Source: Siphonodentalium dalli (Eukaryota > Mollusca > Scaphopoda > Gadilida > Siphonodentaliidae). From it: a DNA stretch of 64,000 nt. Made by a program: the position numbers and the translations under genes. Where the stretch lies: assembly GCA_032622095.1 (NCBI GenBank), contig CP136065.1, forward strand, positions 55,795,949 through 55,859,948, written 5' to 3'. Shown piece after piece: positions 33,996 through 45,037 of the stretch (positions within the stretch are counted from its first letter, which is position 1; each line of letters opens with the position of its first letter). The notes beneath the pieces were generated by a model. The model was not told the DNA's origin. It saw only the letters and a list, made by a program, of their open reading frames with translations, and did no database searches.

Positions 33996-36100
33996 AACTT
34001 AATACAGTGTGTATGTCTGTTGACTGTATGGCCATAGGTGATGTGAGTATCTCTACGGGGGGGGGGGGGGGGGGGGGGGGTTATTGTATTCATGAATGAT
34101 GTGAATAGTTATACAATGTGCGACCATATGGTCATGTATGTGGTGTCGACGTTGAGATGTATAGGTATATAAGGAGTAGCTTATGGTCATGTGTGGGGTG
34201 AACATGTATACAGGGGGTGGCTGTCTGATCATTGAAGTGGTGTATGTGTATAGCGAGATTAGCTACATTGTCCATCTTTGTGTTGTGTGTGTATATATGG
34301 AGTGACTATGTGGTCATTGGTGGGATGTACATGTATATATTGGGTGGCAGTATATGTATACACGCATTGGCTGTATGGTAATGGATGGGGTGTATGGATA
34401 AATAGGGAGTGGTTGTATGGTTATGGGCAATGTGTATATGTGTAGATGAAATGACTGCACGGTCAGTGTTGTTGAAGTGTATATGCATACTTGGAGTACA
34501 TTTTGATGGTCATTGACGGGCTTGTGTATATAGATAGTGACATCATTGTCATGTGTGGGATGTATATGTTTATCTGTTGTGGCTGTATTGTCATTGGTGT
34601 GTGTACCGGTATACAGTGAATAGCTGAATTTTCATGGATGGGGTGTGTAAGAATACAGCGAGTGGCTGAATTGTCATGGCTGAGTTGTATTTGCGAGTCT
34701 GATTTTAACGAATGGCCGTGTGTGTGGTATAGGTTTATCTAGAATGATTGTATGGTAATTGATGAGGTATATATACACATGCAGTGACTATGGTCACGGC
34801 TTAACCAATACAGACAACCAACAAATACAGGTAAAGATACATGTGAGTGGGTGTCTTACAAGGTGACACATCTGTCCCGGTCAACGAAAATCACACCTAG
34901 CCCTCCGGAATGACAATAATAAGTCAGAATGGAGTCATGGCTGACGGACCATAAGGCCTTTCCGTTTGTCACCATAAGTATAGTGAAAGAAATAATGGCT
35001 TACATCCCATCCGTCATATAATTTCCCCACACAATGAAGGTGGTACATAAATATATGGATGTCAAAAGAAAGGGGAGGATGTCTGCTAGGCATATAACAG
35101 AATATTCGAGGCTAATTATATAATGACCAAGGTCCCAATTTTTCACAGACAAATTGATCCCTGTTCTAATGACATGAATGTTGAGATGGAAGCTGGGTCC
35201 TGGAGCGGTTTGATGGAATTTTGAAAATAGTTTTAGAACGTACCTCACAAAAACAAGATTTTATTTTATGCTAAAAGTAGTGTTTCGACATTTTTGGAAA
35301 TTACTCCCAATAAGTTGAAAAGATGGATAAGATCATCATCAGTTGCAGATCGCTGACTATGTGCCATACTAAGCAAATGTCACATTACGTTTCTACTAAA
35401 CTGAGGCTGAATTGTCATGGTGAGGTGTATATGCACGTTTGGGGAGTATGAATGGCCGTGTGCGCGGTGCGGGACATTGGTATATCTAGAAGAACTGTAA
35501 CGCCATTGGTGAGGTTTACACGTATACTATATATACCTGTAGTGACCCTATGGTTTTGGGTTGGGTGTATATGTATATCTTTAGTGGCTAATATATGGCC
35601 ATGGGTGTCGCAAATATATATACAGGGAGTGACTTTATGACCACTGTTGAGGCAAATATATATACAAGTGATGTATGATCATGAATGTGGCGAAAATGTA
35701 TACCGGGAGTGACTATATTATCATCTTTGGGGTGTATATGTATATCTTGAGTGCCTATATGGCCATGCATGTGGAAAATATATACATATACATGGAGTGA
35801 CTGTATGACCAATGGTGAGGCGAATATGTATACAAGATGTTACTGTATGTCCATGAATGTAGTGAATATGTATACAGGTCGTGACTATATGGTTATGGGT
35901 GAGGTGTAGGAGTATACCTGGTGTGTCTGCATGTTTACTCACGGTTATATGGCCATTTGCTGAGTGTATGGGCATACCCATGTGTGGCTGTATAGTAGTG
36001 GGTGAGGTGTATGTGTATAAAGCGAGTGACATATGTTCATTTATGTGGTGTTCAGGTATATATGAAGTGACTGCATGGTCATGTGTGAGTTGAACTGGTG
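33996..36100 (+). repeat. Minisatellite, about 42-bp unit, in giant foldback 1
   Basis: Diverged units of the form tgactgtatggtcatgggtg + aggtgtatatgtatacatgg. A run of more than 20 G is at 34059-34080. The same unit fills giant foldback 2 on both sides of its centre. Open frames in it are artefacts of the repeat. Confidence 0.8.
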
Positions 36101-37233
36101 TACCTTTGGGTAACTATCGATTTCCTATCGCTATAACTCAAGGATATGTTAACCGATAGAGATCATATCAGAGTGTTCGCCACCTTAATGGCGTTTGGTA
36201 TGCAATACGAAGGAAACTGTTTTTATGACAATAGTTTATAAGTTAATAAATTTTGATGCTAATGGGCCAGAGTAGCCACATAATATGATCCTTTTCAGTT
36301 CCGTTTCAACGTTCTGCCCATTTCCGTTCAAAAACATAGACAGAATCCCAAAAGAAGTTTTCGGCAAAAATCCATACTGCATCCCTTAAAATGATTTGTC
36401 ATGCCTCATAATGTACTGGGACAACCAGAATATAACATTTAGTTGTCAGTTGATTAAGTAGCATATGTAATAACCAAGTGGGTCACAATTTGGAACCTTT
36501 TCGGAAAGCTTAGAATAATGTTCGGAATAAATGTGACAAATAAACTTTTTACCAAATTTGGTTGCCATTTTGCAAGCCATCTTGAATAATTTTGTCTAAA
36601 CCACCTCAGTGCCACACATTTAAGATAGATAAAAATAAAAAATCACATTGATACCAAAGATAGTTCCATTTTACTTGAAAAAAATGGTGCAAACCTGAAA
36701 AGTGATATTTTGTCGATTTTCATGCCAAGTTTTTGATAACAAAAAAAAGTCCCATAATTCTGGTAATTTCAGTGGTTAAAATAGTAAAAATGTTATCAAG
36801 GTGCGTCAGAAATGTTAGTATCCAATGTATATATAAGACAGAACAGTCAATTTTGTTCATGAACCACATGTTATAAGCTGTTGCACGGCATTTTTCATAT
36901 TTTGGCCGCCATTTTGAGCCATTTTGAGCCAAAGTGACAATTTGGTACCATTGAGTCGGTATATCCATAAGAAATACAATGCATCACATACATTGCACAG
37001 TCCTTCCAATTTATTGATGAAAATATGACTATAATCCCAATGGTGACTTTTTTGTGAAATGTTATACCGCGTTCTGTAAAATCGAATTTTTGAATGATCG
37101 GAAGGGGTTGGGACCCTACTAATGGCATATTTTCCCCTGATGGTCAGTTAATATGCTAAATACAAAATAAAGTCAATATTCTCAACCAGTTCCAAACAGC
37201 AGAAACTTATCTTAAAGCTATCAGTAAAAAAAG

Positions 37234-37790
37234 CAGTCGACATAAATTTCGACTCAGTATATCATATAATTCATCTGAGTCGAACAGGACTGGCCGGAAT
37301 TCTATTTCCAGACTTGGGGATATACCAGGGAATTCCTTGTTTTGATTGGAAGCGGTACCAGAAAGCGCTGGCCCCGATTGGCTAACCGATAACAGCTGCG
37401 CGTGTCCCGTAAAAATAGCTCAGGTGTCGTCTGTATACGGCGAATGCAATAGTCGTTTAACTCGGTCATGTGGCACTGATTTAAAGTTAGTTTTAATAGT
37501 CGTATTGATTTTGACCAGCTGCTTTATTAAAGAAAAACACTTTTGACAAATGGCATGATTCTGATCGGCGGCGAAATAACCGATGCCTCTATTCAGTGTT
37601 CTGTACTAGTAAATCTCTGCCTCTCGTAACATTCCAATACAACCGCATAAATTATTCCTTATTTGGAATGTCTGTGACATCAGTATGACGTCACGAAATT
37701 GGGGGAAGCCCATTGTCCTGGAAATGGGTTTTTACATGAATTCGTGTCGACGTAATATTATAATTATTACGGAGATGTTTACGTCGACTG
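37234..37790. mobile_element. Insertion in the right arm of giant foldback 1
   Basis: Ends CAGTCGACATAAA and TTTACGTCGACTG are inverted. They are flanked by TAAAAAAAG on the left and TAAAAAAAAG on the right, a likely 8-9 bp target duplication blurred by the A-run. The corresponding left arm at about 33000-33045 lacks it, which shows the empty site. It is 557 bp with no transposase. Confidence 0.65.
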
Positions 37791-38174
37791 TAAAAAAAAG
37801 TTACATTTTCCACTTCCGGTCGACATTTTGGCTGCCATCTTGGGCGTGGAGTTCCAAATTTGGCATAAAAAGGTGGCGTTATGTCGTAGCTTCACAAAAA
37901 ATGTATGTATACATATGTATACATATGGAAAGATTCATATGCCCCATTACTCATTAGTATGTCTTGTTGGTTACAAGAGTATTTATTCTATAAACCGGTC
38001 TGTAAACATATTCAGGCTGACATTTCTCACTATTATCCAATACTTAATTTTTCTTTTCCTAAACATTCATATTTTCACTTTTCACCATTATTCAATACCT
38101 AACTTTTCTTTCGCTAAACAATCAGTTTTTCACGTTTCAATTTACTGTTATCACAAAATATTATGTTAAGTTCA

Positions 38175-38182
38175 CTCTCTCT

Positions 38183-38222
<40 letters not shown>

Positions 38223-38250
38223 ATATTATGTCAAGTTCTCTCTCTATCTA

Positions 38251-38344
<94 letters not shown>

Positions 38345-38350
38345 TCTCTC
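38175..38350 (+). repeat. (CT)n microsatellite
   Basis: Two CT blocks (38175-38214 and 38238-38350) separated by acacaaaatattatgtcaag, which also stands before the first block. A small duplication thus includes the repeat. Open frames of Ser-Leu or Glu-Arg repeats are not coding. Confidence 0.95.
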
Positions 38351-40461
38351 GTAAGTTGAAAGTAATGTGAAAGTTGAAAGTCTAGTTTTAATAAAACTGG
38401 TATAAAACCACACACCAATCATGATAAAGAGATCAGGTAGACATGCCATTGTTTTAGCCTGGTTAGACATCTCGCCATGAACAGTCGAAACTGGTGGAAC
38501 TTTCCCATTCTATCCATACGACTATCTCATAGTTCTCGGTGTTCAACATTTAAAATGTATTACAAAATAGTGCTACCTGGCCCAGACAGATGAAATTAAG
38601 GTCAGGCGGTCAAAGTCTGACTGAGAGAGGAATGTGCAAATTCAGCCTCAAACCAGACAAAAGTTACCCATCCTCGATTTGTCTGTCAACGGCCCGCCTC
38701 CCAGCACCCGGCGTGTCTGACCTTCATGTTGCCTGCAGCTACCAAATCTCTACCAGAGCGCACCATTCATGCTTCATTTCTGTTATCGCGCGTATGCAAG
38801 GCAGATCACGGCTGAAAATTGAGTATGACAGATATGATGCTTCCCTGTATATTATTAGATTCATTACCTCGTGTCAGTAATCAATCGAACACCATTGCGT
38901 AAGAGAGCGCAAATGTTGGACACCAGCTGCTGTTTATGATGTGATGCACGCGTGTGTACGATCTCATGCACACGCGTGTATGGTGTCATGCACCCGTACT
39001 CGAATCATCCCATATTGAGAAAGTAATGTCGTTTTTTTTTTGTATCATGGAATTCAGATGAGTGGAGTGGAACTGATCTACTGAGAGTTGTAGCTGCTAC
39101 TGAAATGCGTTAGTCATGCTCAAGAATAATGTTCGTTGTTTATTCTGGATTACAGAATCACACAATATTTTTTTTTTAAATGGCGTTTCGGTGCAAACTC
39201 CATGCATGCAGCGCCCTCTACGTTAGCACTGCGACATAGCACTGCCTCAAGGATGGTACTTTGCGGAGCGATACATCTATTTTTACATATCGTCGGAACT
39301 ATATTTAGTCACCTATTATCTTATTTTGACCACAAACAGTTTGCAATAATGGTAATTCTTTCGGTATTGATAAGAACAATATAGACTGAGCCAGACATAG
39401 ACAATTTAAATCCTAAAACATAAGACCTAAGAACATGTAAGAAATCCTTACCAAATGTCCTTATGGCAGTGATATCTCAGCGGAGCGATGGGAGATAACT
39501 CTGTCTGGACTTTGGTTTCGGTGTTGCAAACATAATATCATTTGAATTATGGGTAACAACGTTGCACTGAAGCTGAAAATGTCACAATGGAGGATCCGAG
39601 TAACGATGGAAACAAATTGGTGGCTGTCTGAGCTATTCCTTTCTCCACTATTTATGTCGTTTACCGTTTTTGTTGTGAAAACACATATATTTTGGCTCCT
39701 TGCTCTGCTATCAGCCGTTCATCCGCTATCACCCGATCCGGTTACCGGGGTGGTCACACACCCTTAGACGAATCATCAACTTATAAATACCTAATTAATG
39801 CTTTAAAACTTGTAAATGTATTAAAACATTAAATATATTTTCTTGATAATGTACACATGTACATTACAAGGTAGAGCCACGAGTCAGACACTGTCTTGTT
39901 GGGACAGAAAGGCTAGATTTCACTCTAGATATTTTCCAAGATATAAACAATTTATTAGACCAATGAGCTGTCCCAACAGTACATTTCGGATAACTTCACA
40001 AACAGGCTATCGAACAGATTTTGGCGTTCAAATATCACAACCGCGAAAAATTGGAGACCGATGTCACTCAGGGGGTAACAGGAAGACAGTCTAGTCTGAC
40101 AAGGTCACCCCCTCGAATATACATGTACAATCATATAACTGTGAAATGTATTATGATATATGTGTATATTGAAATAAAATATCCTATCCTATCATTAAAC
40201 ACTTAACCTTCCAAACAGTCATATGCATATGGGGACGGGATTCATATATAGGGAGCACAAACTAAAATGAAAAATAGCTCATTCGCTATATTGTTGTGCA
40301 AGTGAACAATTTTGGAACTTATTATTCGTTAAGGAAATATTCATCAATGATTATTTAGTATACATGTAGAAAGGGTTGACCCCATTACTATATATACATG
40401 AATCATTACAATATTAATATGATGACATGAGTGCGAGAGATATATAAGGTCAATAAGCGCA
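38351..40461. other. Intergenic with one dispersed repeat copy
   Basis: 39190-39500 is repeated at 41325-41600 (caaggatggtactttgcgga, atcgtcggaa, gcaataatggtaattctttc, ctcagcgga). A cacgcgtgtgtacgatctcatg-type short tandem lies at 38946-38996. 40139-40200 ends in gaaataaaatatcctatcc, like a LINE tail. No coding frame can be supported. Confidence 0.4.
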
Positions 40462-40832
40462 ATAACCCTTTACCCAACAGAAGGGCCCTGTGCCAATGCA
40501 TTCTCTTATATATGCGAGTCGACCATAGGTCGCCTCGCATATATAAGAGAATGCATTGGCTTAACACATTAAAAATTATAAAATTGTTAAAGAATGTAAG
40601 AATTTTTTAGGCCAATGCATTCTCTTATATATGCGAGGCGACCTATGGTCGACTCGCATATATAAGAGAATGCATTGGCACAGGGCATAACTGTAACCAT
40701 CACAATGTGGTCAAGGAGCCGGTTCCATTGATATCCATATTTGTATGGTTCTATTGAGACAGACCGAAGATATTTTAGGCTGTTGAAGCTTTATTTGGCC
40801 GGTTTTGGCCGGTTTGTTGGGTAAAGGGTTAA
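40462..40832 (-). mobile_element. Twin-hairpin TTAA element, copy B
   Basis: Inverted relative to copy A: TTAA at 40829-40832 next to the AACCGGCCAAAACC side, and a decayed ATAA at 40462-40465. Hairpins at 40492-40560 and 40611-40679 are both intact, 69 bp, and face each other across a shortened 50-bp spacer. Confidence 0.85.
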
Positions 40833-40901
40833 GCGGGCACTGATTATACATGTATCAACCCTTTGTATACTAAATGTTCATGGATGAGTAGTTATCCCAC
40901 A

Positions 40902-40948
40902 GGAAATGTTCAGATAATAATTGTTGAAATTATTATCTGAACATTTCC
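40902..40948. repeat. Perfect 47-bp hairpin
   Basis: GGAAATGTTCAGATAATAATT, a GTTGA loop, then its exact complement. A 21-bp perfect stem. Part of the left stem (attatctgaacattt) recurs at 42187-42201 and loosely near 1720. It lies within a short dispersed repeat beginning ccctttgtatactaaatg. Confidence 0.85.
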
Positions 40949-41753
40949 TTCAATAAATAGGACCCCGTCTGCACTATTATTATCTACCGTGTGCTTATAT
41001 TACTTGCACATCCTTCCAAATCAATAATAGATCATTCCGATGTAAAACTTAATGGGACAAGGGAGAATCCATGTGGTGTAGAATGGGTTAAGTCATTTTC
41101 TCATTCTATTTTGTTTGGGGCAGAAGTTTGACGCCCAGTGTCGTAGCTGCGGAGAAATGTCCGTTCCTAATGTTGCGTTTGTTCTATATTGTCAGAAATA
41201 TACGTCTTTTTCTTCATTTAGTATCCTCATATATAATTCGATGTATTCTGGCCATTGATACCAACATATATACATATATATTTGGTCAAATAAATTAATA
41301 CAAGAACACATCTCGTAAACTCCATGTAGCGCCATCTCCGTTATCACTGCGATAGATCACTGCCACAAGGATGGTACTTTGCGGACCGATGCATCTATTT
41401 TTACGTATCGTCGGAAGTACATTTAGTCACCTCTTATCTTATTTTGACCACCATGAGTTTGCAATAATGGTAATTCTTTCGGTATGAGCCAGACGTAGAC
41501 AATTTGAATCCTAAAACAAGAACTAGGATCATGTCAGAAATCCTTACCAAATCTCCTTGTGGCAGTGGTATCTCAGCGGAGGTAACTCTGCCTGGAGTCT
41601 GCACATCTCGCAGTTGATATATCCGACGACAAAAAATTGAGTGGAAGAAATAAATTACGCACTTACAGACAAGGCAGATAACATATAATACAGTTGCAGA
41701 AGGATTCATATTTATTGGAGGGAAATGTTCCTGATTTGTTACGAAAACCCTGT

Positions 41754-42149
41754 GCCAATGCATTATCTTATATATGCGAGTCGACCACAGGAGGCATCGC
41801 ATATATAAGAGAATGCATTGCCTAATAAATTTTATATTTATTTATTATAATTGTTTAAAAATGTAAGAATTTTTTTTTCACGATTTAAGTGAATTTGTGA
41901 GCGATTTTGCTTTGAGTCGCTTGCAATTATGGAATTTCTCCTAAGTAATTAATTCAATGTTTTTTTTTGCGATATCGGCTCACAAATGTCACAGAAAAGC
42001 ATGCAAATTTGAGTTGGGACATTCACTTATAATAATACATTATTAAGGAACAGATAATAACTAAGAAATATATTCCCCGCGTTATATTTTCGACTTTATA
42101 AGGTTCCCTGTCAAAACTTAGCCAGAGCAGAGATTCATGGCATGATCTA
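41754..42149. mobile_element. Chimeric repeat: hairpin joined to half a TA-flanked MITE
   Basis: A 69-bp-type hairpin (41754-41821; centre changed to ACCACAGGAGGCATC) with the cgaaaaccctgtgcc end and spacer breaks at about 41878. It runs directly into the interior of the TA-flanked MITE (cacgatttaagtgaatttg) through to its right tip GGCATGATCTA at 42149. The left half of the MITE and the right hairpin are both missing, consistent with one deletion spanning two adjacent elements. Confidence 0.65.
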
Positions 42150-42251
42150 GATAATAAGTTGCACAAAATGGCTGGCCGTGTGTTGGACTTATTATCTGAA
42201 CATTTACTATGGGAACTACTCATCAATGAGTATTTAGTATAGAAAGGGTAA

Positions 42252-42961
42252 AGCCGCTTACACATGGGCGCGGCGCGGCCGACGCGGCCGGACGATCGAG
42301 TTTGTGCAGTCATGAAGCACGGGCCTTACACATTGGCGCGGCGCGGCCAATCTACGCGCGGCGACATTTTTAATGAGCGGCGCGATTATTTTCAATGGAA
42401 CCGTGAGCCATTTTGCAGAGCGATCGCGCGACGAATCACTGTCAGATCAAAGCATTCCACACATATTCATCGGGTGTTGTAGTATACTACCTTAAATTTA
42501 AGGGAAATCCCCCAAAATATCGCAACTCTTTGTTGTGGGCTGATTGTCTTCCGCACCCTGTATTCTTTCTTTATATCCATCTTCGATGAAGAAAAGTATC
42601 CGTGCGAACTGTTCCCTTGACGTTCTAAAGTATTGTATAAATTTGTCCTCATCTGAATAGAGTTCACGGTATAAATGACTAAATACACCATGTAAATATC
42701 TCTTCTTATTAATTGGGTGTACCGAAAACCTACTATTTCTCTTTTTTCGTTGTCGATACAAATATTCCAGCGCTATTATAACAAGTGTGTCATCAGGCAC
42801 TGCCTCCATTCCAGAAATTATGTTATGAAACACAATACTTCGGGCGTTTATAATTATTCTGCCGCTGCCATGTGAAAGCGACACACTCTCGCGGCGATGA
42901 CAAAAAAGTTTATTCGCTGTATAACCGCGTCGGCCGCGCCGCGCCCATGTGTAAGCGGCTT
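42252..42961. mobile_element. Harbinger-type DNA transposon remnant
   Basis: Terminal inverted repeats of 36 bp match perfectly (42252-42287 and 42925-42960), beginning AGCCGCTTACACATGGGCGC. TAA stands outside both ends (42249-42251, 42962-42964), fitting the 3-bp TWA target of PIF/Harbinger. A subterminal echo (ttacacattggcgcggcgcg) is at 42325. The interior encodes the first part of a Harbinger nuclease only, so it is a deletion derivative. Confidence 0.8.
42467..42884 (-). pseudogene. N-terminal part of Harbinger (HARBI1-like) nuclease, frameshifted
   Basis: Begins at ATG 42882-42884. Residues RFSVHPINKKRYLHG and the following SHLYRELYSDEDKFIQYFRTS are close to the conserved N-terminal block of animal Harbinger nucleases (VHPINRKR..G.F..L..EL..D..KF..YFRMS). 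About residue 100 (near 42580) a one-base shift moves the homology into the next frame, where KTISPQQRVAIFW continues the family pattern ISPEQRLAI. The reading then runs into the terminal repeat region. The DDE catalytic domain is absent, so it cannot transpose itself. Confidence 0.75.
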
Positions 42962-42964
42962 TAA

Positions 42965-44165
42965 CGCCAATCTTCTTGGGAATTGAAACGCAAGGAGAAC
43001 TTGTGGATCATGATACCTCCATCCCACACATTGCACTTGAGTAGTGTTTTCCTTGTCTATGCACAAGTAAGGGGTGGCGTTTGCTATGATTTGCTATGAT
43101 TTGACGATATGTTCTGCAGTACATCAGCCGAAACTGTCAAACAATGCAGGCGTGTTTATAAAACGCTGTTTATTCTTATATCAACATCCATCTGATGTAG
43201 CCGAGCGCATAATTGTGGGTCAAACGCAATAAATTTATCGAATTATACAATTAGGTGAGATTGTCACAACAGAGTGTTGATATACAACTCAAAATTTATC
43301 CGTTTCTGTACACACTAGATTATTTAGGTGAGCAATTGCTGTTCCAACATCACTGGACTCGTCTTTCGCACCATAGAAATAATGGCAATCGCCCAGAGAG
43401 TCTGTCTGGTCTGAATTACAGTATTTAGCGCCACATATGTCAGAAAGTATCTAATCCATATGGCACATATGGTTCCAGGGGCGTGGCAAGAGGGTCTCGG
43501 CAAGAGGGTCTCGGTTGGGGGTGTCAAGCTTGGAATCTCCAACAGTACACTCTCCTTGAACCAGACCGAAAGTTCAAGACCAACTGATACAAATGTTTTC
43601 AAATGTTGGAAATATACAACTTGGCCATATGGTTGGACAATTTCCAACTGAAATTGGCGGAAAGTAGGAAAATATTTGACCATTGATCTAAAAAGTGTTT
43701 GGAAAATCAAAATATCAGAACAATATCAACATTAGATCATGCCATGAAGCGTACTAGATCACAATTTATTACATGATCCTACCCTTATTCCATTCAATAA
43801 ACCCATTCTATAAATTGTGATATTAAACGTTCGTTTAATAACAGGAAATAGTCCCAGGTGACCTTTGACTTCCGGTTTGTCGACCTGTTAACATTCCGTA
43901 CGCTACGTCTCAAAATACTATGGCTTCCAATATTTTTCCAACAAACTATTACGAATGAAGAGTTTGAAAAGTTATGTCATTAAATATACGCCATTAAATG
44001 CGCTAAAAAGTCTGTATTTATCTGGGACTATTTCGTTACGCGGGAAAATGACGAATAGTTACGTGAAACGTCATCGCATGCCTTATAGAAGCCGACGTTA
44101 ATTTCGCGTCACATTTGTCGATTTAAGTATGTTTTGTCGGTGTTTTGGGTCATGTAATAAATAGA
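42965..44165. other. Intergenic, nothing certain
   Basis: No coding frame. cgtggcaagagggtctcgg is tandemly doubled at 43481-43512. tttggaca/tttccaactg phrases near 43600-43660 recur loosely at 60640-60760 and 61100-61240, suggesting an old dispersed repeat. Confidence 0.3.
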
Positions 44166-44310
44166 ATCTACAACTCGTCCCCAGTTTATAGCGGAAATTA
44201 CAAAACTCGTCCAGTAAATTAGGTCTGGACCTCGCCAAAGGCTCGGTCCAGACCTAATTTACTGGACTCGTTTTGTAAATTCCGCTATAAACTGGGGACT
44301 CGTTGTAGAT
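44166..44310. repeat. Polar palindrome P4
   Basis: A 145-bp palindrome. By eye the arms are perfect except for one A/T position and the TC dinucleotides of CTCG motifs, which occur at 44174, 44206, 44231, 44242, 44267 and 44299, all in the same orientation (CGAG on the - strand). The - strand therefore folds with CGAG opposite CGAG at three levels and a TTT loop. Same design as P1 with unrelated arm sequence. Confidence 0.9.
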
Positions 44311-44416
44311 CCTCAATATTAGCTAGATTTTATCATTATTTCTAACATTCTTTAACAAATTTGTATTTTTTCTTACATTTTTTAACAATTATAGAAACTA
44401 ATACGAAATTTAGTAG

Positions 44417-44520
44417 GCCAATGCATTCTCTTATATATGCTATAGCGACCTATGGTCGACTCGCATATATAAGAGAATGCATTAGCACAGGGTTTTCGCA
44501 CAAATTCAGGAAGCTCCAGT
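44417..44520 (+). repeat. Solo 69-bp-type hairpin with GTTTTCGCA end
   Basis: Hairpin 44417-44486 (arms slightly diverged, TATAGCGACC centre), then cacagggttttcgcacaaatt and gctccagtcatg, matching the right side of the element at 54174-54404. The left hairpin is missing; the AT-rich spacer upstream (44335-44400) is the same type. Confidence 0.7.
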
Positions 44521-44532
44521 CATGATAATATT

Positions 44533-45037
44533 TAGATCATGCCATGAAGCTCTGCTCTGGGTAACGCCCGTAAAGATCATATTCCACCAGTACAAAACCT
44601 GGTAACTTTTGAAGTTGTGACAGGGAAGCTTATAAAATCGAAAAAATAACGCGGGGAATATATTTCTTAGTTATAATCTGTTCCCTAATAGCGTAATTCA
44701 CTCGAAATGTCACGATTTAAGTGACTTCGTGAGCGATTTTGATTCGCGTCGCTTACAATTATGGAATTTCTCCTGGGTGATTAATTCAATGTGTATTGCG
44801 ATATCGGCTCACAAAAGTCACGGAAAAAGCATGCAATTTCGAATTGGCACCTTCACATACAGCGAAGTACATTATTAAGGAACATGTAATTACTAAGAAA
44901 TATATTCCCCGCGTTATTTTTTTTGGTCAATTTTATATGGTTCCCTGTCAAAACTTCAAAAAGTTCCCAGGTTTTGTACTGGTGGAATATGACCTCTATG
45001 GGGTGTTAGCCAGAGTAGAGATTCATGACATGATCTA
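44533..45037. mobile_element. TA-flanked long-inverted-repeat MITE, copy 3
   Basis: TA GATCATGCCATGAAGCTC at the left, ATGACATGATC TA at the right, with long inverted arms as in copy 1. It is 505 bp and non-coding. It starts 13 bp after the solo hairpin element. Confidence 0.75.

Larger units (their letters stand above)
32878..37930. mobile_element. Giant foldback element 1 (older)
   Basis: The left arm 32878-33995 and right arm 36190-37930 are diverged inverted copies. For example ccaaaattggaattcc at 32954 matches ggagttccaaatttgg near 37850, and the strings around cccaatggtgactttt, aagatggcttgcaaaatgg and tactctggcccattat all recur inverted. A roughly 42-bp minisatellite fills 33996-36100. 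A centre block (36106-36170) matches that of element 2 at 48851-48918. The right-hand minisatellite is missing. A 557-bp element interrupts the right arm (37234-37790). No coding capacity. Confidence 0.8.

Noticed and set aside
38163-38470. Ser-Leu and Glu-Arg rich open frames
   Set aside because: Pure (CT)n/(GA)n microsatellite.
42854-43066. 70-codon frame on the minus strand next to the Harbinger end
   Set aside because: Runs across the terminal inverted repeat into flanking DNA; no family features.
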